From positions 62,001-126,000 of the forward strand of contig JANXEA010000007.1 in the NCBI GenBank assembly GCA_025059045.1: a DNA stretch of 64,000 nt, given 5' to 3'. Below the pieces are notes generated by a model that saw nothing but the letters and a program-made list of their open reading frames with translations, was not told where the DNA came from and did not search any database. The position numbers and the translations under genes were made by a program. Positions 16,947 through 26,576 of the stretch are shown in pieces (the stretch's first letter is position 1; each line of letters begins with the position of its first letter). The DNA is from Candidatus Bathyarchaeota archaeon. GTDB taxonomy: Archaea; Thermoproteota; Bathyarchaeia; Bathyarchaeales; DTEX01.

Positions 16947-17888
16947 TCAGGAGATCACGGCGGCGACGATCAGGGGCAGTAGAACAGTAGCATCCCCCTC
17001 AACTGTGACATGCTTAGCAGTCTCTTTAACCTTCCCCCATGAGATCGCCTCTCGCAGCCTAGCTCCAGACAGGCTTCCATCCCACTCAACAGCCGTTGTA
17101 ACATGGACCGCGTAATCCAAACCATCCTTGAACTGATTCCACCAAATGACATGATGCTTCGATATCCCCCCGCCAATTATTATTGCACCAGTTCTCTTAG
17201 ACTCGAATATTAGGTTGCTGAGCTCACTCTCATCCCTAAGTAAGTTCAATGTTAAATTATGATCCTGCGAAAACTCCCATATCTGATAGCCTACAGCGCC
17301 GTCGACTATTCCAGGGACGTAAACGGGAATCCTGTTTCTGTAAGCCCAATAAAGGATCGAATCTTTACCGCATATTCTCTTACCCATCTCCCAAGCAAGC
17401 TCCTTCGTAGAAATCTCCCTGATCCCTTCATCCCAAATCTGAGATAGGAACTCCTTCATCTTAGTCTCAATAATTAAGCCGTAACATTCGTTAGGTACGA
17501 GAATGTTCCCCAACCGATTTACACCTCTCCTATGCAGGTCCACGTCGTCCATCTCAAATGAACCTCTAAGATATTTTTTCCAGCTCCTCGCAAGATCGTG
17601 ATCAAGCGTCCCGCATGTAGTTACTATAACATCAACCATTCTCCTCACAATCATCTCTCTTATGATCCCCCTAGTTCCTGAAGCCACTATGGATCCTGGA
17701 AAAGAAAGAAACTTGACACATTCGCGATCTGTTATCATATCTTCAATAATGCTTACGGCTGATGAAACCTTCTCTGCAGTGAAGCCCCAGGCATCCCTCA
17801 TTTGCGTCACAAGCTCACGAACTGTGATCCCTTCATGTATTCTATAATCCCTAATCTCATCAGACTTTTCGCTTACATCACCCTTCAT
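16947..17888 (-). CDS. dys: Deoxyhypusine synthase
   Basis: 313 residues, a full-length family member. It transfers the aminobutyl group of spermidine to a lysine of translation factor aIF5A. The catalytic lysine lies in GGGISKHHVIWW at about residues 233-244. The NAD and spermidine site elements VTTCGTLDHDLARSWKKY, GSLSGARLREAISWGKV and a C-terminal VEGDATVLLPL are all present. The stop is 24 bp before the radical SAM gene on the same strand, so the two are likely co-transcribed. A divergent radical SAM gene starts 58 bp away. Confidence 0.95.
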   Translation of the reverse strand: MKGDVSEKSDEIRDYRIHEGITVRELVTQMRDAWGFTAEKVSSAVSIIEDMITDRECVKFLSFPGSIVASGTRGIIREMIVRRMVDVIVTTCGTLDHDLARSWKKYLRGSFEMDDVDLHRRGVNRLGNILVPNECYGLIIETKMKEFLSQIWDEGIREISTKELAWEMGKRICGKDSILYWAYRNRIPVYVPGIVDGAVGYQIWEFSQDHNLTLNLLRDESELSNLIFESKRTGAIIIGGGISKHHVIWWNQFKDGLDYAVHVTTAVEWDGSLSGARLREAISWGKVKETAKHVTVEGDATVLLPLIVAAVIS

Positions 17889-17946
17889 ATCGTATCTTAC
17901 TCCTTACCTTTCAAAGGGTCTAAAGTGGTAACCTTTCCTAAATGGT

Positions 17947-18996
17947 TTGCGGGGTGCCCCAGTAACCATTATAGACAAGTATCATGAATACTATGCTGGA
18001 ATCAGTATGCTCGGAAAAGTCAGAGTCTCACTTGGCTCCGCAGTGGTTCTAGGGCTCTCTAAAGCCAGATTAGATTCTCCGCCAACTACGATTTATCTCT
18101 TAACCTACAGAAGTGGAAAGTGCTTAGCCAGCTGCGCCTTCTGTCCCCAATCGAGGATTAGCCGGGGAAGAAGAGATATGCTTTCAAGAATCATCTGGCC
18201 TGTATTTAAGGTTGCCGATGTTATCTCAAGAATCCCAACAGCATACGATTCGGGAGCAATTAAACGAGTATGCATACAAGCAATAAACTATCCTGGCGTA
18301 CTTGATCACATAGAATACCTTGTGGATCATATACATTCATTGTCTGATGTCCCAATCTCTGTCTCATGCCAACCTATTACTAAAGAATGGATGGCTAGGC
18401 TTGCCGATAAGGGGGTGGAGAGAGTAAGCATACCTTTAGACGCAGCAAACAAAGCAATATTCGAGAAAGTTAAGGGAGACCTAATTGGTGGTCCCTACAG
18501 ATGGGATGAACATATGAAATCATTAAAGGATGCTGTAGACGTCTTCGGATGGGGCATGGCAACCACACACCTTATAATAGGCCTCGGGGAGACCGAGGAG
18601 GATATCGTTCGGATAATGCAAGAGTGTGTAGATATAGGTGTCTACCCAAGCCTATTCGCGTTCACACCCATACCGGGCACGAAAATGGAGAGACATCACC
18701 AGCCGACCCTTTTAAGCTATAGGAAAGCGCAGGTAGCTCAATACCTGGTAACTAGGGGGCTATCCCGATACGAGGAAATGAGATTCGCCGAAAAATGCCT
18801 AATAGATTTCGGGGTCTCCCGTGAAAAGCTTAAAAACATCATATCATCGGGAGAACCATTCAAAACGTCCGGTTGCCCGGGATGCAACAGACCCTACTAT
18901 AATGAAAAACCCAGCGGACCGATCTACAACTTTCCAAGGGATCTTACTGAGCAGGAAATCGCCGAAATACAGGCGCTGTTTAGGGGTTTTACATAA
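17947..18996 (+). CDS. Radical SAM protein, biotin-synthase-like, resembling the LipS2-type lipoyl synthase subunit
   Basis: 349 residues with the cluster motif CLASCAFC at about residues 58-65 after the strand TTIYLLTYRSGK. A C-terminal SGCPGCNRPYYNEKPSGP segment supplies further cysteines. The overall layout follows the biotin/lipoate synthase barrel (YLLT, ISVSCQPIT, GLGETEEDI, FTPIPGT). Together with the minus-strand radical SAM protein it may insert sulfur into octanoyl groups. The start is uncertain: TTG 17947 is taken, while ATG 18007 would drop 20 residues that are less conserved in appearance. Function is inferred. Confidence 0.6.
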   Translation: MRGAPVTIIDKYHEYYAGISMLGKVRVSLGSAVVLGLSKARLDSPPTTIYLLTYRSGKCLASCAFCPQSRISRGRRDMLSRIIWPVFKVADVISRIPTAYDSGAIKRVCIQAINYPGVLDHIEYLVDHIHSLSDVPISVSCQPITKEWMARLADKGVERVSIPLDAANKAIFEKVKGDLIGGPYRWDEHMKSLKDAVDVFGWGMATTHLIIGLGETEEDIVRIMQECVDIGVYPSLFAFTPIPGTKMERHHQPTLLSYRKAQVAQYLVTRGLSRYEEMRFAEKCLIDFGVSREKLKNIISSGEPFKTSGCPGCNRPYYNEKPSGPIYNFPRDLTEQEIAEIQALFRGFT

Positions 18997-19057
18997 CGCG
19001 GTCTTAACGATATGCATTTATGATTTTCGGTGATCATCATAATTTAGGAGAAGCAGA

Positions 19058-20266
19058 TTGAAACCATTCAGTTTTGCACATGTTGCTGACATTCACTTAG
19101 GATACGAGCAATATAATCTTGCAGCCAGGCGCGAAGACTTTGACCGTGCATTCCAGGAAGTGATAGAAAAAATTATTGAATTAAAGCCCAACTTCGTAAT
19201 AGTTGCAGGCGACCTATTCCATCACGCCAGACCGTCAAATGCAACACTGGAGGTAGCCATAAAGAACTTTAGGCTACTTATGGAGGCTGGGATCCAAACC
19301 CTAGCCGTAGAGGGCTCACATGACGCTGCACCGAACCTTATAACTGGCACAATCCTGAACCCATTGGATTCAGCCGGACTAATATATTATCTGCCGAGGC
19401 ATGAATATGCAAGCTGGGAGACGGAAGACGTCTACGTCTATGGGGTTCCTAACTATAGGACTAGAGAGCGCACTGAAAAGGGTCTACAAGAATTTTATGG
19501 ACAGAAAAAGCCGAACCCTAGAGAGGACAAGTTCAATATTTTCGCGTTCCACATGGCTCTAGACATTCCGGAAATATTAGGGGGTCGACCACGATCGATC
19601 GCTGAAGCTTCACCCAACATCATTCCCGAAGGCTTCGATTACTATGCCGGCGGCCACCTCCACACGCCATGGCAGTTCCCATTCAAAGGTGCACTCCTAG
19701 TATACAGTGGATCAACCGAAACTGTCACTTATGAGGAGGCCGAGGTCAAGAAGGGGTTCTATCATGTGAAGGTATCAGGAAAAAATGATTTTGAGATCGA
19801 GCGGATACCACTTGAAACACCTCGAAGGTTCAAGGTTCTAGAGAAAGATTATACAGGCCTGACGCCGCAGCAGATAGTCGAGAAAGTAGTCGAGCTTATC
19901 AGGGAGATCGATGAGGACGGCGCGGTTATAGTTCCAGTGATTAAGGGGACACTTGCCGCTGAGACCACGAAAAGAGAGCTGGATCTCACAAGGATTAGGA
20001 ATGCAGCTGAGAAGGCGTTAATAGTTCATCCAGTTGTAGCAGTTGGGGAGAGAGGACTTCCAGAGGAGACAATAAGATCAATCTTTGAAGGCGAGATGCG
20101 GGATCTCAAGAACAAGGCTATAGCATACTTTACGGAGTACTTCGCGCAGCGCCGCGGGGCTCAAGAAGCGGAAAGGTATGCTCACATAGCCGTGGACTTG
20201 ATCCAGCACCTACTAAAAGGGGATGAAGAGGCTGTGAGAAGAATACTTGAGGAGGCAGCTGAATGA
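19058..20266 (+). CDS. mre11: Mre11 double-strand-break repair nuclease
   Basis: 402 residues from TTG 19058, fixed by the strong TTAGGAG site. Phosphodiesterase motifs are HVADIHLG (about residues 8-15), VAGDLFHHARP (about 50-60), FAFHMALD and GGHLHTPW. Mre11 is the Mn-dependent nuclease partner of Rad50 in end resection. The third motif, normally GNHD or GNHE, reads VEGSHDAA; the metal-ligand Asn is replaced by Ser, which may tune activity. A C-terminal helical region (EYFAQRRGAQEAERYA onward) fits the Rad50-binding part. It overlaps rad50 by 4 bp (ATGA). Confidence 0.93.
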   Translation: MKPFSFAHVADIHLGYEQYNLAARREDFDRAFQEVIEKIIELKPNFVIVAGDLFHHARPSNATLEVAIKNFRLLMEAGIQTLAVEGSHDAAPNLITGTILNPLDSAGLIYYLPRHEYASWETEDVYVYGVPNYRTRERTEKGLQEFYGQKKPNPREDKFNIFAFHMALDIPEILGGRPRSIAEASPNIIPEGFDYYAGGHLHTPWQFPFKGALLVYSGSTETVTYEEAEVKKGFYHVKVSGKNDFEIERIPLETPRRFKVLEKDYTGLTPQQIVEKVVELIREIDEDGAVIVPVIKGTLAAETTKRELDLTRIRNAAEKALIVHPVVAVGERGLPEETIRSIFEGEMRDLKNKAIAYFTEYFAQRRGAQEAERYAHIAVDLIQHLLKGDEEAVRRILEEAAE

Positions 20267-22350
20267 AGATATTGAGCCTAGGACTAGAAAATATCCGTTC
20301 GCATACGAAGAGCCTAATCCACTTCGGCAGCGGCTTCAACTGTCTAGTAGGTGGTGTAGGAGCTGGAAAATCCACAGTGTTATACGCCATTGATTTCGTC
20401 TTCTTCGGCGACCCTATCGGCAGAAGCTATGAGTATCTGCTTAGAGAGGGGGCTGATGTAGGGAGGGTCGCCGTCAAGTTCACGAAAGATGGAAAGGAGT
20501 ATGTGGTCCAAAGGGTTTTAAGGAGACACAATGACCGAATAGCACAGGATTTAGAACAGCTAAAGCTCTTCGAAGGCGACCGTCTGATCGCTGAGATGAA
20601 GAGCGACGCGGTTGTGGAGCAACTGCAGGCAATTCTAGGGTTCGATAAGGAAATCTTTAGAGAGATAATGTGGGTGCAACAGGAACGTCTAAAAGAGGTT
20701 TTAGACCTAGCGCCGAGAGAGCGGCAGCGGAGACTCGATCAGCTCTTTGGCCTCCAAGATTATGAGGATTCTTGGGCTAAGATGGGGCCCATAATCCGAT
20801 GGTTTGAAAGCGAAAAGAGCACTCTTGAAAGGGATCCTGACATACTCAGGATTGGAGAAATGAGAAACCAGTATGAGGAATCCGTGATAGAGGTGGCGGC
20901 GAAAGAATCTGAGATAGATGAGATGAAGTCAAGGCTAGCCGAGGCTGAAAGAAGATTTCGAGAAGTCTCGACCCGTTGGGAGCAGCTTGATAATCTAAGG
21001 CAAAGCAATGAGAAGATCCTTAGAGAGGAGACGGAAACACGTGCTAGGATTACAGGAATTCGCGAATCTATCAAGAGACTTTCAGATGAAGTTGAGGGCA
21101 GATGGAGAGTTGTGGAGAATCTGGAGTCGCAGTTAAAAAGTCTTGAAGACCAGGAGAACCTGTACAGGAAAACTCTTCAGGGTTCAGGCATACAGCAAGA
21201 TGCATCTCTGGAAAAGCTGCAAGAATACCTAGAAACATTACAAAATCAAATATCAAGATGCCTTGGCGAAGAAGAATCGATAAAGACCGAGATCAAACGT
21301 CTAAATCAGCGTATATCTAACCTTACTAGGGAGAGCGAGTGTCCACTCTGCCTTCAGCCACTATCCGCCGAGTACAAGAATAGGCTCCTGAACCAGCTTA
21401 ATCTGGAAATATGCGAAAATGAGGTGCGGATGAAAAGCATTGTCGAGGACATAGCGAGGCTTGACTCAATCCGCACCACGGTTAAGTCGACCATTGAAGG
21501 TTTAAAAAGGACACGAATGGAATTGGATTATACGCGTAGGCAAATTGAGTCTGAGAAGACACGTATTAAGGAAATGAAAGCGATGATTCTCGAGAAGGAA
21601 AATGAGGAGCAGAATTTACTACGTCATCTTGAATCTCTTCGGTCTAATATTAGAGAAGTTGACGCAAAAGACCTTGAGAAGGCAAGCAGGGAGCGCGCAC
21701 AAGCCTACGAGCAACTCTTAGATCTGCAGCACAAATTAAGTAGCCTAGAGTTCCAGAAGAGAGAGATCTTGAAGAGGCTTGAAACGTTAAAGGAAAGGTT
21801 AGACGCTGCAGAGAAGAAGATAAGCCGGGTTGAAAGGATAGGGAAGATAATTGATCTGGCCCAAGAGATAAGGGCTGCCTACAGGAGCATACAGCCTAAA
21901 CTTAGAGGAGAGTTTGTAGCATATCTTGAAAGGTTTACTCAACAGATTTTAGATGACCTCATAGGTTTCGAAAGGACGCCCTTAGAAATTAAGATCGACG
22001 AAAATTACACACCGATAGTTTGGGGGCAGGAAGGATATGAAAGGAGTGCAATGAACCTTTCCGGCGGTGAGAGAACGCTCCTCGCATTCGCCTATCGCAT
22101 AGCCATAGGACAGCTTGTAATGCAGTGGAAAGCGGGGCAGGGGCTCCCCCTGCTACTTCTTGACGAACCGACGGAAAGCTTGGGCAGAGAAGACGGATCT
22201 GTTGATCGTTTGGCAGAATCTTTATCCCGTCTTAGAACGGTTGAACAAATAATAGCAGTAACACATAGTGAAGCCTTCGCTGATAACGCGGAACATGTAA
22301 TCAGGATTGAGAAGCAATATGGTGGAAGCGTAGTCTCGGTGGTAAGATAG
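20263..22350 (+). CDS. rad50: Rad50 DNA repair ATPase
   Basis: 695 residues, on the short side for archaeal Rad50 because the coiled coils are short. The Walker A is GGVGAGKST (about residues 29-37). The zinc hook is SECPLCLQP (about residue 364), between two coiled-coil arms. The signature motif LSGGERTLLAFAYR and Walker B LPLLLLDEPTESLG lie near residues 593-640. It tethers and processes DNA ends with Mre11. ATG overlaps the mre11 stop. No herA or nurA, common partners in other archaea, lies next to it; a DUF72 gene follows instead. Confidence 0.93.
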   Translation: MKILSLGLENIRSHTKSLIHFGSGFNCLVGGVGAGKSTVLYAIDFVFFGDPIGRSYEYLLREGADVGRVAVKFTKDGKEYVVQRVLRRHNDRIAQDLEQLKLFEGDRLIAEMKSDAVVEQLQAILGFDKEIFREIMWVQQERLKEVLDLAPRERQRRLDQLFGLQDYEDSWAKMGPIIRWFESEKSTLERDPDILRIGEMRNQYEESVIEVAAKESEIDEMKSRLAEAERRFREVSTRWEQLDNLRQSNEKILREETETRARITGIRESIKRLSDEVEGRWRVVENLESQLKSLEDQENLYRKTLQGSGIQQDASLEKLQEYLETLQNQISRCLGEEESIKTEIKRLNQRISNLTRESECPLCLQPLSAEYKNRLLNQLNLEICENEVRMKSIVEDIARLDSIRTTVKSTIEGLKRTRMELDYTRRQIESEKTRIKEMKAMILEKENEEQNLLRHLESLRSNIREVDAKDLEKASRERAQAYEQLLDLQHKLSSLEFQKREILKRLETLKERLDAAEKKISRVERIGKIIDLAQEIRAAYRSIQPKLRGEFVAYLERFTQQILDDLIGFERTPLEIKIDENYTPIVWGQEGYERSAMNLSGGERTLLAFAYRIAIGQLVMQWKAGQGLPLLLLDEPTESLGREDGSVDRLAESLSRLRTVEQIIAVTHSEAFADNAEHVIRIEKQYGGSVVSVVR

Positions 22351-22363
22351 GGAGGTTCATTAA

Positions 22364-23266
22364 TTGATAAGGGTTGGATGCTGCGGCTTCCCAACCTCAA
22401 GAGACACATACATAAAAAACTTCAACATGGTTGAGTTGAACAGCACTTTCTATAAGTACCCAAACGATAAAACAGTGAAAAAGTGGAGGTCAGAGGTCCC
22501 AGCGGAGTTTGAATTCACAGTTAAGGCACATCAGGATATAACACATAAATTCAGATTCGATCTAGAAGCCTCAATAGAGCCGTTCGAAAGGATGAAGAAG
22601 ATCTGCAAAGGTCTGGAATCTGCAATCCTAGTCTTTCAAACACCGGCATCCTTCAAGCCTGAGTTTCTTGAGCAGGCAACAAGATTTTTTGGCGCAGTTA
22701 ATCGTGAGGAATTGATTCTGGCATGGGAAACCCGCGGCCCATCATGGGAGAGCAGAGAAGCATCCGAGAGTCTGAAAGCATCTCTTGAAGTATTGGAAGT
22801 TGCACATGTGACTGACCCCTTTAAGGTCATGCCTGTCTATGTTGGCCGCACAGCGTACTTCAGGCTCCATGGTCTGGGAAAAGATCTTTATTATTACCAA
22901 TATACCGACAGAGAATTGATAAGATTGCATGATCTCATAAAACCCTTCTCAATAAAGTGTAAGCAGGTTTACGTCCTGTTCAACAACTTGTCCATGTTCG
23001 AGGATGCAAAAAGGTTCCAATCCTTATTAAGAGAGGGGAAGGTTCCCCCTCTCAGCAAAAAGAAGGGTTTGGAAGCAGCAAAAGAAATTCTTGTTAGAGC
23101 ATCTTTCCCAACCACGAAAGGTACACTAATGAGGAAGGTTGGGTGGAGGGTCATCGAGACCGAGGATAATATTCAAGTGAGACTGGCTGAAATTATGGAA
23201 AAAATATCTCCGCGAACTTATAAAAGTGCAGATGACCTAATCAGCGAATTGGAGAAGAAACTTTAA
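22364..23266 (+). CDS. DUF72 (YecE-like) protein with a DUF2795-like C-terminal domain
   Basis: 300 residues from TTG 22364 with a strong GGGAGGTT site, 13 bp after rad50. The DUF72 barrel motifs are GCCGFP, MVELNSTFYKYP, FTVKAHQDITH, WETRGPSW and YFRLHG. From about residue 215 a second domain (SLLREGKVPPL, EILVRASFP, RLAEIMEKI) looks like DUF2795. The tight linkage to mre11-rad50 suggests a role in nucleic-acid metabolism, but the biochemical function of DUF72 is unknown to me. The last 26 bp overlap the end of carB on the other strand. Confidence 0.82.
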   Translation: MIRVGCCGFPTSRDTYIKNFNMVELNSTFYKYPNDKTVKKWRSEVPAEFEFTVKAHQDITHKFRFDLEASIEPFERMKKICKGLESAILVFQTPASFKPEFLEQATRFFGAVNREELILAWETRGPSWESREASESLKASLEVLEVAHVTDPFKVMPVYVGRTAYFRLHGLGKDLYYYQYTDRELIRLHDLIKPFSIKCKQVYVLFNNLSMFEDAKRFQSLLREGKVPPLSKKKGLEAAKEILVRASFPTTKGTLMRKVGWRVIETEDNIQVRLAEIMEKISPRTYKSADDLISELEKKL

Positions 23267-26200
23267 CTTCGGCGCTAGAAAGCTTTTGTAGCGAATTCCA
23301 GAACCTAAATGGTAGGCTATCCATATACTCGTTAAGAGATTTGATAGATATCTCGCTTTGCGCCTGGTAACGAAGAATCTTAACGATGGCTGAGGCAAGC
23401 TCGAGAGTTGTGACGACGGGAATATTGAATTCGACGGCCAGCCTCCTAATTGTGTATTCGTCCTCCATAATATCTGGATTCACTTCAGAATCCGTTGAGG
23501 GTATGTTGATCACTAGGCTAATCCTTCTCTGGATGAGATAGTCTAGGATATTGGGCTTCTTATCCCTCTCCTTAACCTTATACAGAATCTGTATCGACTC
23601 CAATCCTGCTCTTCTAAGAGCATCTGCAGTGTGCTCTGTAGCATAAACCTCGAAGCCTAAGTTCTTCAGCTCTCTCGCTAACGGGATGATCTTCTTTTTC
23701 ATTTTTTCTCCGCCGACGGTGACTAGGACTGAACTTCCACTCTTCGGAATCTCGAACTCCACGGATTCTAACGCCTTAAGGAGCGCGTCGGCAAAGTTCT
23801 CGCCTATACACGCCGCCTCGCCTGTGCTCAGCATCTCTACGCCAAGCAGAGGATCCGCTCCTGTTAGACGCATGAAACTAAATTGTGGAACCTTTACCCC
23901 GACATGCCTTATTGGCGGAGGCCTGTTGATCCCTATCTCCTTAAGCGTCTTTCCAAGCATTATTGCTGCGGAGACCTCGATGAGGTTTATCCCTCGAACC
24001 TTGCTCACGTATGGAAGAGAGCGTGAAGCTCTTAGGTTGCATTCGATAACTGAGACATCACCATTCTTGACTAAAAATTGGATGTTGAATGGTCCCTTAA
24101 TCTGGAGCGCCTTCGCAATTGATCTAGTATAATCCTCAATTCGGCTTATAATGTCGCTGCTCAATGTTTGCGGCGGTATGCTCATTACTGCATCGCCGCT
24201 ATGAACCCCAGCCTGCTCGACATGCTCAATCACGGCGCCTATCAGTGTTTCCTCACCGTCCGATACGGCGTCAACTTCAACCTCCTTGGCGCCCTCCACA
24301 AACTTTGATATGACAACGGGATGCTCTCTCGATACACTAGCCGCCAACTCTAAATATTCCCTTAATTCATTTTGGCTCCGTGCAACCCTCATCGCATATC
24401 CAGATAGAACATAGCTTGGGCGGACGAGAACCGGATATCCGAGCTCCTCAGCGAATCTTTCAGCGTCCTCTATGGTTGTGAGCTTACTCCACTCAGGCTG
24501 CGGAATTCCGAGACGATCTAATAGAGAGCTGAACTTAGACCTGTCCTCTGCAATGTCTATGCTGCGGCTTGAGGTTCCAAGGAGGTTTACTCCAGCATCC
24601 GCAAGCTTGAGCGCAAGGTTGTTCGGGATTTGTCCCCCCACGCTGACTATGACACCCAGCGGCTTCTCTTTATCGTAGATGTCAAGTATTCGCTCCAATG
24701 TCAACTCTTCAAAGTATAGTTTATCGGAGATATCATAATCCGTGGATACAGTTTCAGGGTTATAGTTTATCATGACTGTCTCGTCGATACCGAGATTTTT
24801 AAGAGCCCAAATCGTATTTACGCCGCTCCAGTCAAATTCAACGCTTGAGCCGATTCTGAAGACACCGGCTCCCAGAACAATAACTTTTCTCTTATTCCAG
24901 TCGAACTGAACATCATCTTCATCCCCATGGTAAGTCAAGTAGAGATAGTTAGTCTTGGCAGGCCATTCCGCGGCTAACGTATCAATCTGTTTTACAACAG
25001 GCACAATACCCTTCTCTTTTCTATAAGATCTTACAGTCATCTCATCGGTTTTTAGGCACCTCGCGATCTGCCTATCCGAGAAGCCTAAAAGTTTCGCTTC
25101 AAATATAATATCCGCTGCATCTTCATCTTTCAGGTCAAGGCTTCTAAGCTTTTTCTCCATATCGATTATATTCTTGATCTTATAGAGGAACCATGTATCA
25201 ATGCCACTAAGTTCGTATATCTTAGTGATTGGAACACCAACCTTTATTGCCTTCACGATCTTGAAGAGCCTCTCATCCGTAGGATTCTTTAGACCTTCAA
25301 GAATTGCTTCTAAGGGCTCCGGCTCCTCATCCTCATCATTCCCGACAAGTCCTATCTTACCTATGTCAAGCATTCGAACTGCTTTCTGGATGGCCTCCTC
25401 GAAGTTTCGACCAATAGCCATAACTTCGCCTACTGACTTCATTTGGGGCCCGAGGTGAGGATCAACGTTTCTGAATTTTCTTAGGTCCCATCGTGGAATC
25501 TTGACGACTAAGTAGTCTAGTGCAGGTTCAAAGCATGCAGTTGTAATGCCGGTAACCTTATTGATCAATTCTGGGAGGAGGTAACCAATGGCGAGCTTCG
25601 CCGCAATATACGCCAACGGGTATCCAGTTGCTTTGCTAGCCAAAGCGGAGCTCCTAGACATTCTTGCATTCACCTCTATCGCTCTGAATTCTTCAGATTT
25701 TGGATGTAGGGCCCATTGTATGTTGCATTCGCCTACAATGCCTAGGCTTTGGATCGCCCTGATCGAGGCTGATCGGATCAAGTGATACTCTCTATTCGTC
25801 AATGTTTGCGATGGGGCGACAACGATTGAGTCGCCTGTATGTACACCCATAGGATCAAAGTTCTCCATGTTGCAGACTGTGAGGCAGTTATTCTCATAGT
25901 CTCTCATCACTTCATACTCTATCTCTTTCCACTTCCCAATATACTCCTCAACTAGTACCTGCGTAATCATGCTTTGTGCTAGAGCCCTGTTCACAATTTC
26001 CTCAAGCTCTCTACTGTTATGGGCAACTCCAGAACCCTTACCGCCAAGAGTGTACGCGACGCGGACTATGACGGGATATCCAATTTCTTCGGCAATCGCC
26101 AAAGCCTCGCTAGTCGATGTCGCCGATTTACTTCGCGGTACTGGTATTCCGACGCGGATCATCGCCTGCTTGAATAGCTCCCTATCCTCGGTCTCCTCTA

Positions 26201-26576
26201 TCGCACGGATAGGTGTACCAAGAACTTTAACATCATATTTCTCAAGGATGCCTGCTTTGGCAAGCTTGACGCCGCAGTTGAGAGCAGTTTGACCTCCAAA
26301 GCCGAGGAGTATCCCATCAGGCCTCTCCTTTTTTATCACCATTTCGGCATACTTCGGCGTGACTGGGAGGAGATACACTTTGCCCGCGAGGCGTGGATCA
26401 GTCTGGATCGTCGCGATGTTAGGGTTAATTAGAACTGTCTCTATGTTCTCCTCCCTTAAGGCTTTCAGACACTGACTTCCAGAATAGTCAAACTCTGCGG
26501 CCTCACCGATCTTTATCGGACCGCTTCCAAGGATCACGACTTTTCTAACCCACTCAAATTTCGGCATGAGCCTCAC
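23241..26576 (-). CDS. carB: Carbamoyl-phosphate synthase large subunit
   Basis: 1111 residues, full length. Two ATP-grasp halves are evident. The first opens KVVILGSGPIKIGEAAEFDY and the second KVIVLGAGVFRIGSSVEFDW, at about residue 560. An MGS-like allosteric domain at the end (LVTVGGEKMKKKIIPLAREL) binds effectors. It makes carbamoyl phosphate from bicarbonate, ATP and ammonia supplied by CarA. It overlaps carA by 4 bp, with argH and argG upstream, so here it mainly serves arginine synthesis and probably also pyrimidines. Confidence 0.97.
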   Translation of the reverse strand: MRLMPKFEWVRKVVILGSGPIKIGEAAEFDYSGSQCLKALREENIETVLINPNIATIQTDPRLAGKVYLLPVTPKYAEMVIKKERPDGILLGFGGQTALNCGVKLAKAGILEKYDVKVLGTPIRAIEETEDRELFKQAMIRVGIPVPRSKSATSTSEALAIAEEIGYPVIVRVAYTLGGKGSGVAHNSRELEEIVNRALAQSMITQVLVEEYIGKWKEIEYEVMRDYENNCLTVCNMENFDPMGVHTGDSIVVAPSQTLTNREYHLIRSASIRAIQSLGIVGECNIQWALHPKSEEFRAIEVNARMSRSSALASKATGYPLAYIAAKLAIGYLLPELINKVTGITTACFEPALDYLVVKIPRWDLRKFRNVDPHLGPQMKSVGEVMAIGRNFEEAIQKAVRMLDIGKIGLVGNDEDEEPEPLEAILEGLKNPTDERLFKIVKAIKVGVPITKIYELSGIDTWFLYKIKNIIDMEKKLRSLDLKDEDAADIIFEAKLLGFSDRQIARCLKTDEMTVRSYRKEKGIVPVVKQIDTLAAEWPAKTNYLYLTYHGDEDDVQFDWNKRKVIVLGAGVFRIGSSVEFDWSGVNTIWALKNLGIDETVMINYNPETVSTDYDISDKLYFEELTLERILDIYDKEKPLGVIVSVGGQIPNNLALKLADAGVNLLGTSSRSIDIAEDRSKFSSLLDRLGIPQPEWSKLTTIEDAERFAEELGYPVLVRPSYVLSGYAMRVARSQNELREYLELAASVSREHPVVISKFVEGAKEVEVDAVSDGEETLIGAVIEHVEQAGVHSGDAVMSIPPQTLSSDIISRIEDYTRSIAKALQIKGPFNIQFLVKNGDVSVIECNLRASRSLPYVSKVRGINLIEVSAAIMLGKTLKEIGINRPPPIRHVGVKVPQFSFMRLTGADPLLGVEMLSTGEAACIGENFADALLKALESVEFEIPKSGSSVLVTVGGEKMKKKIIPLARELKNLGFEVYATEHTADALRRAGLESIQILYKVKERDKKPNILDYLIQRRISLVINIPSTDSEVNPDIMEDEYTIRRLAVEFNIPVVTTLELASAIVKILRYQAQSEISIKSLNEYMDSLPFRFWNSLQKLSSAEVKVSSPIR

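Noticed and set aside
23686-24132. 148-codon plus-strand frame inside carB
   Set aside because: CarB is full length and certain here; the opposite frame has no domain content.
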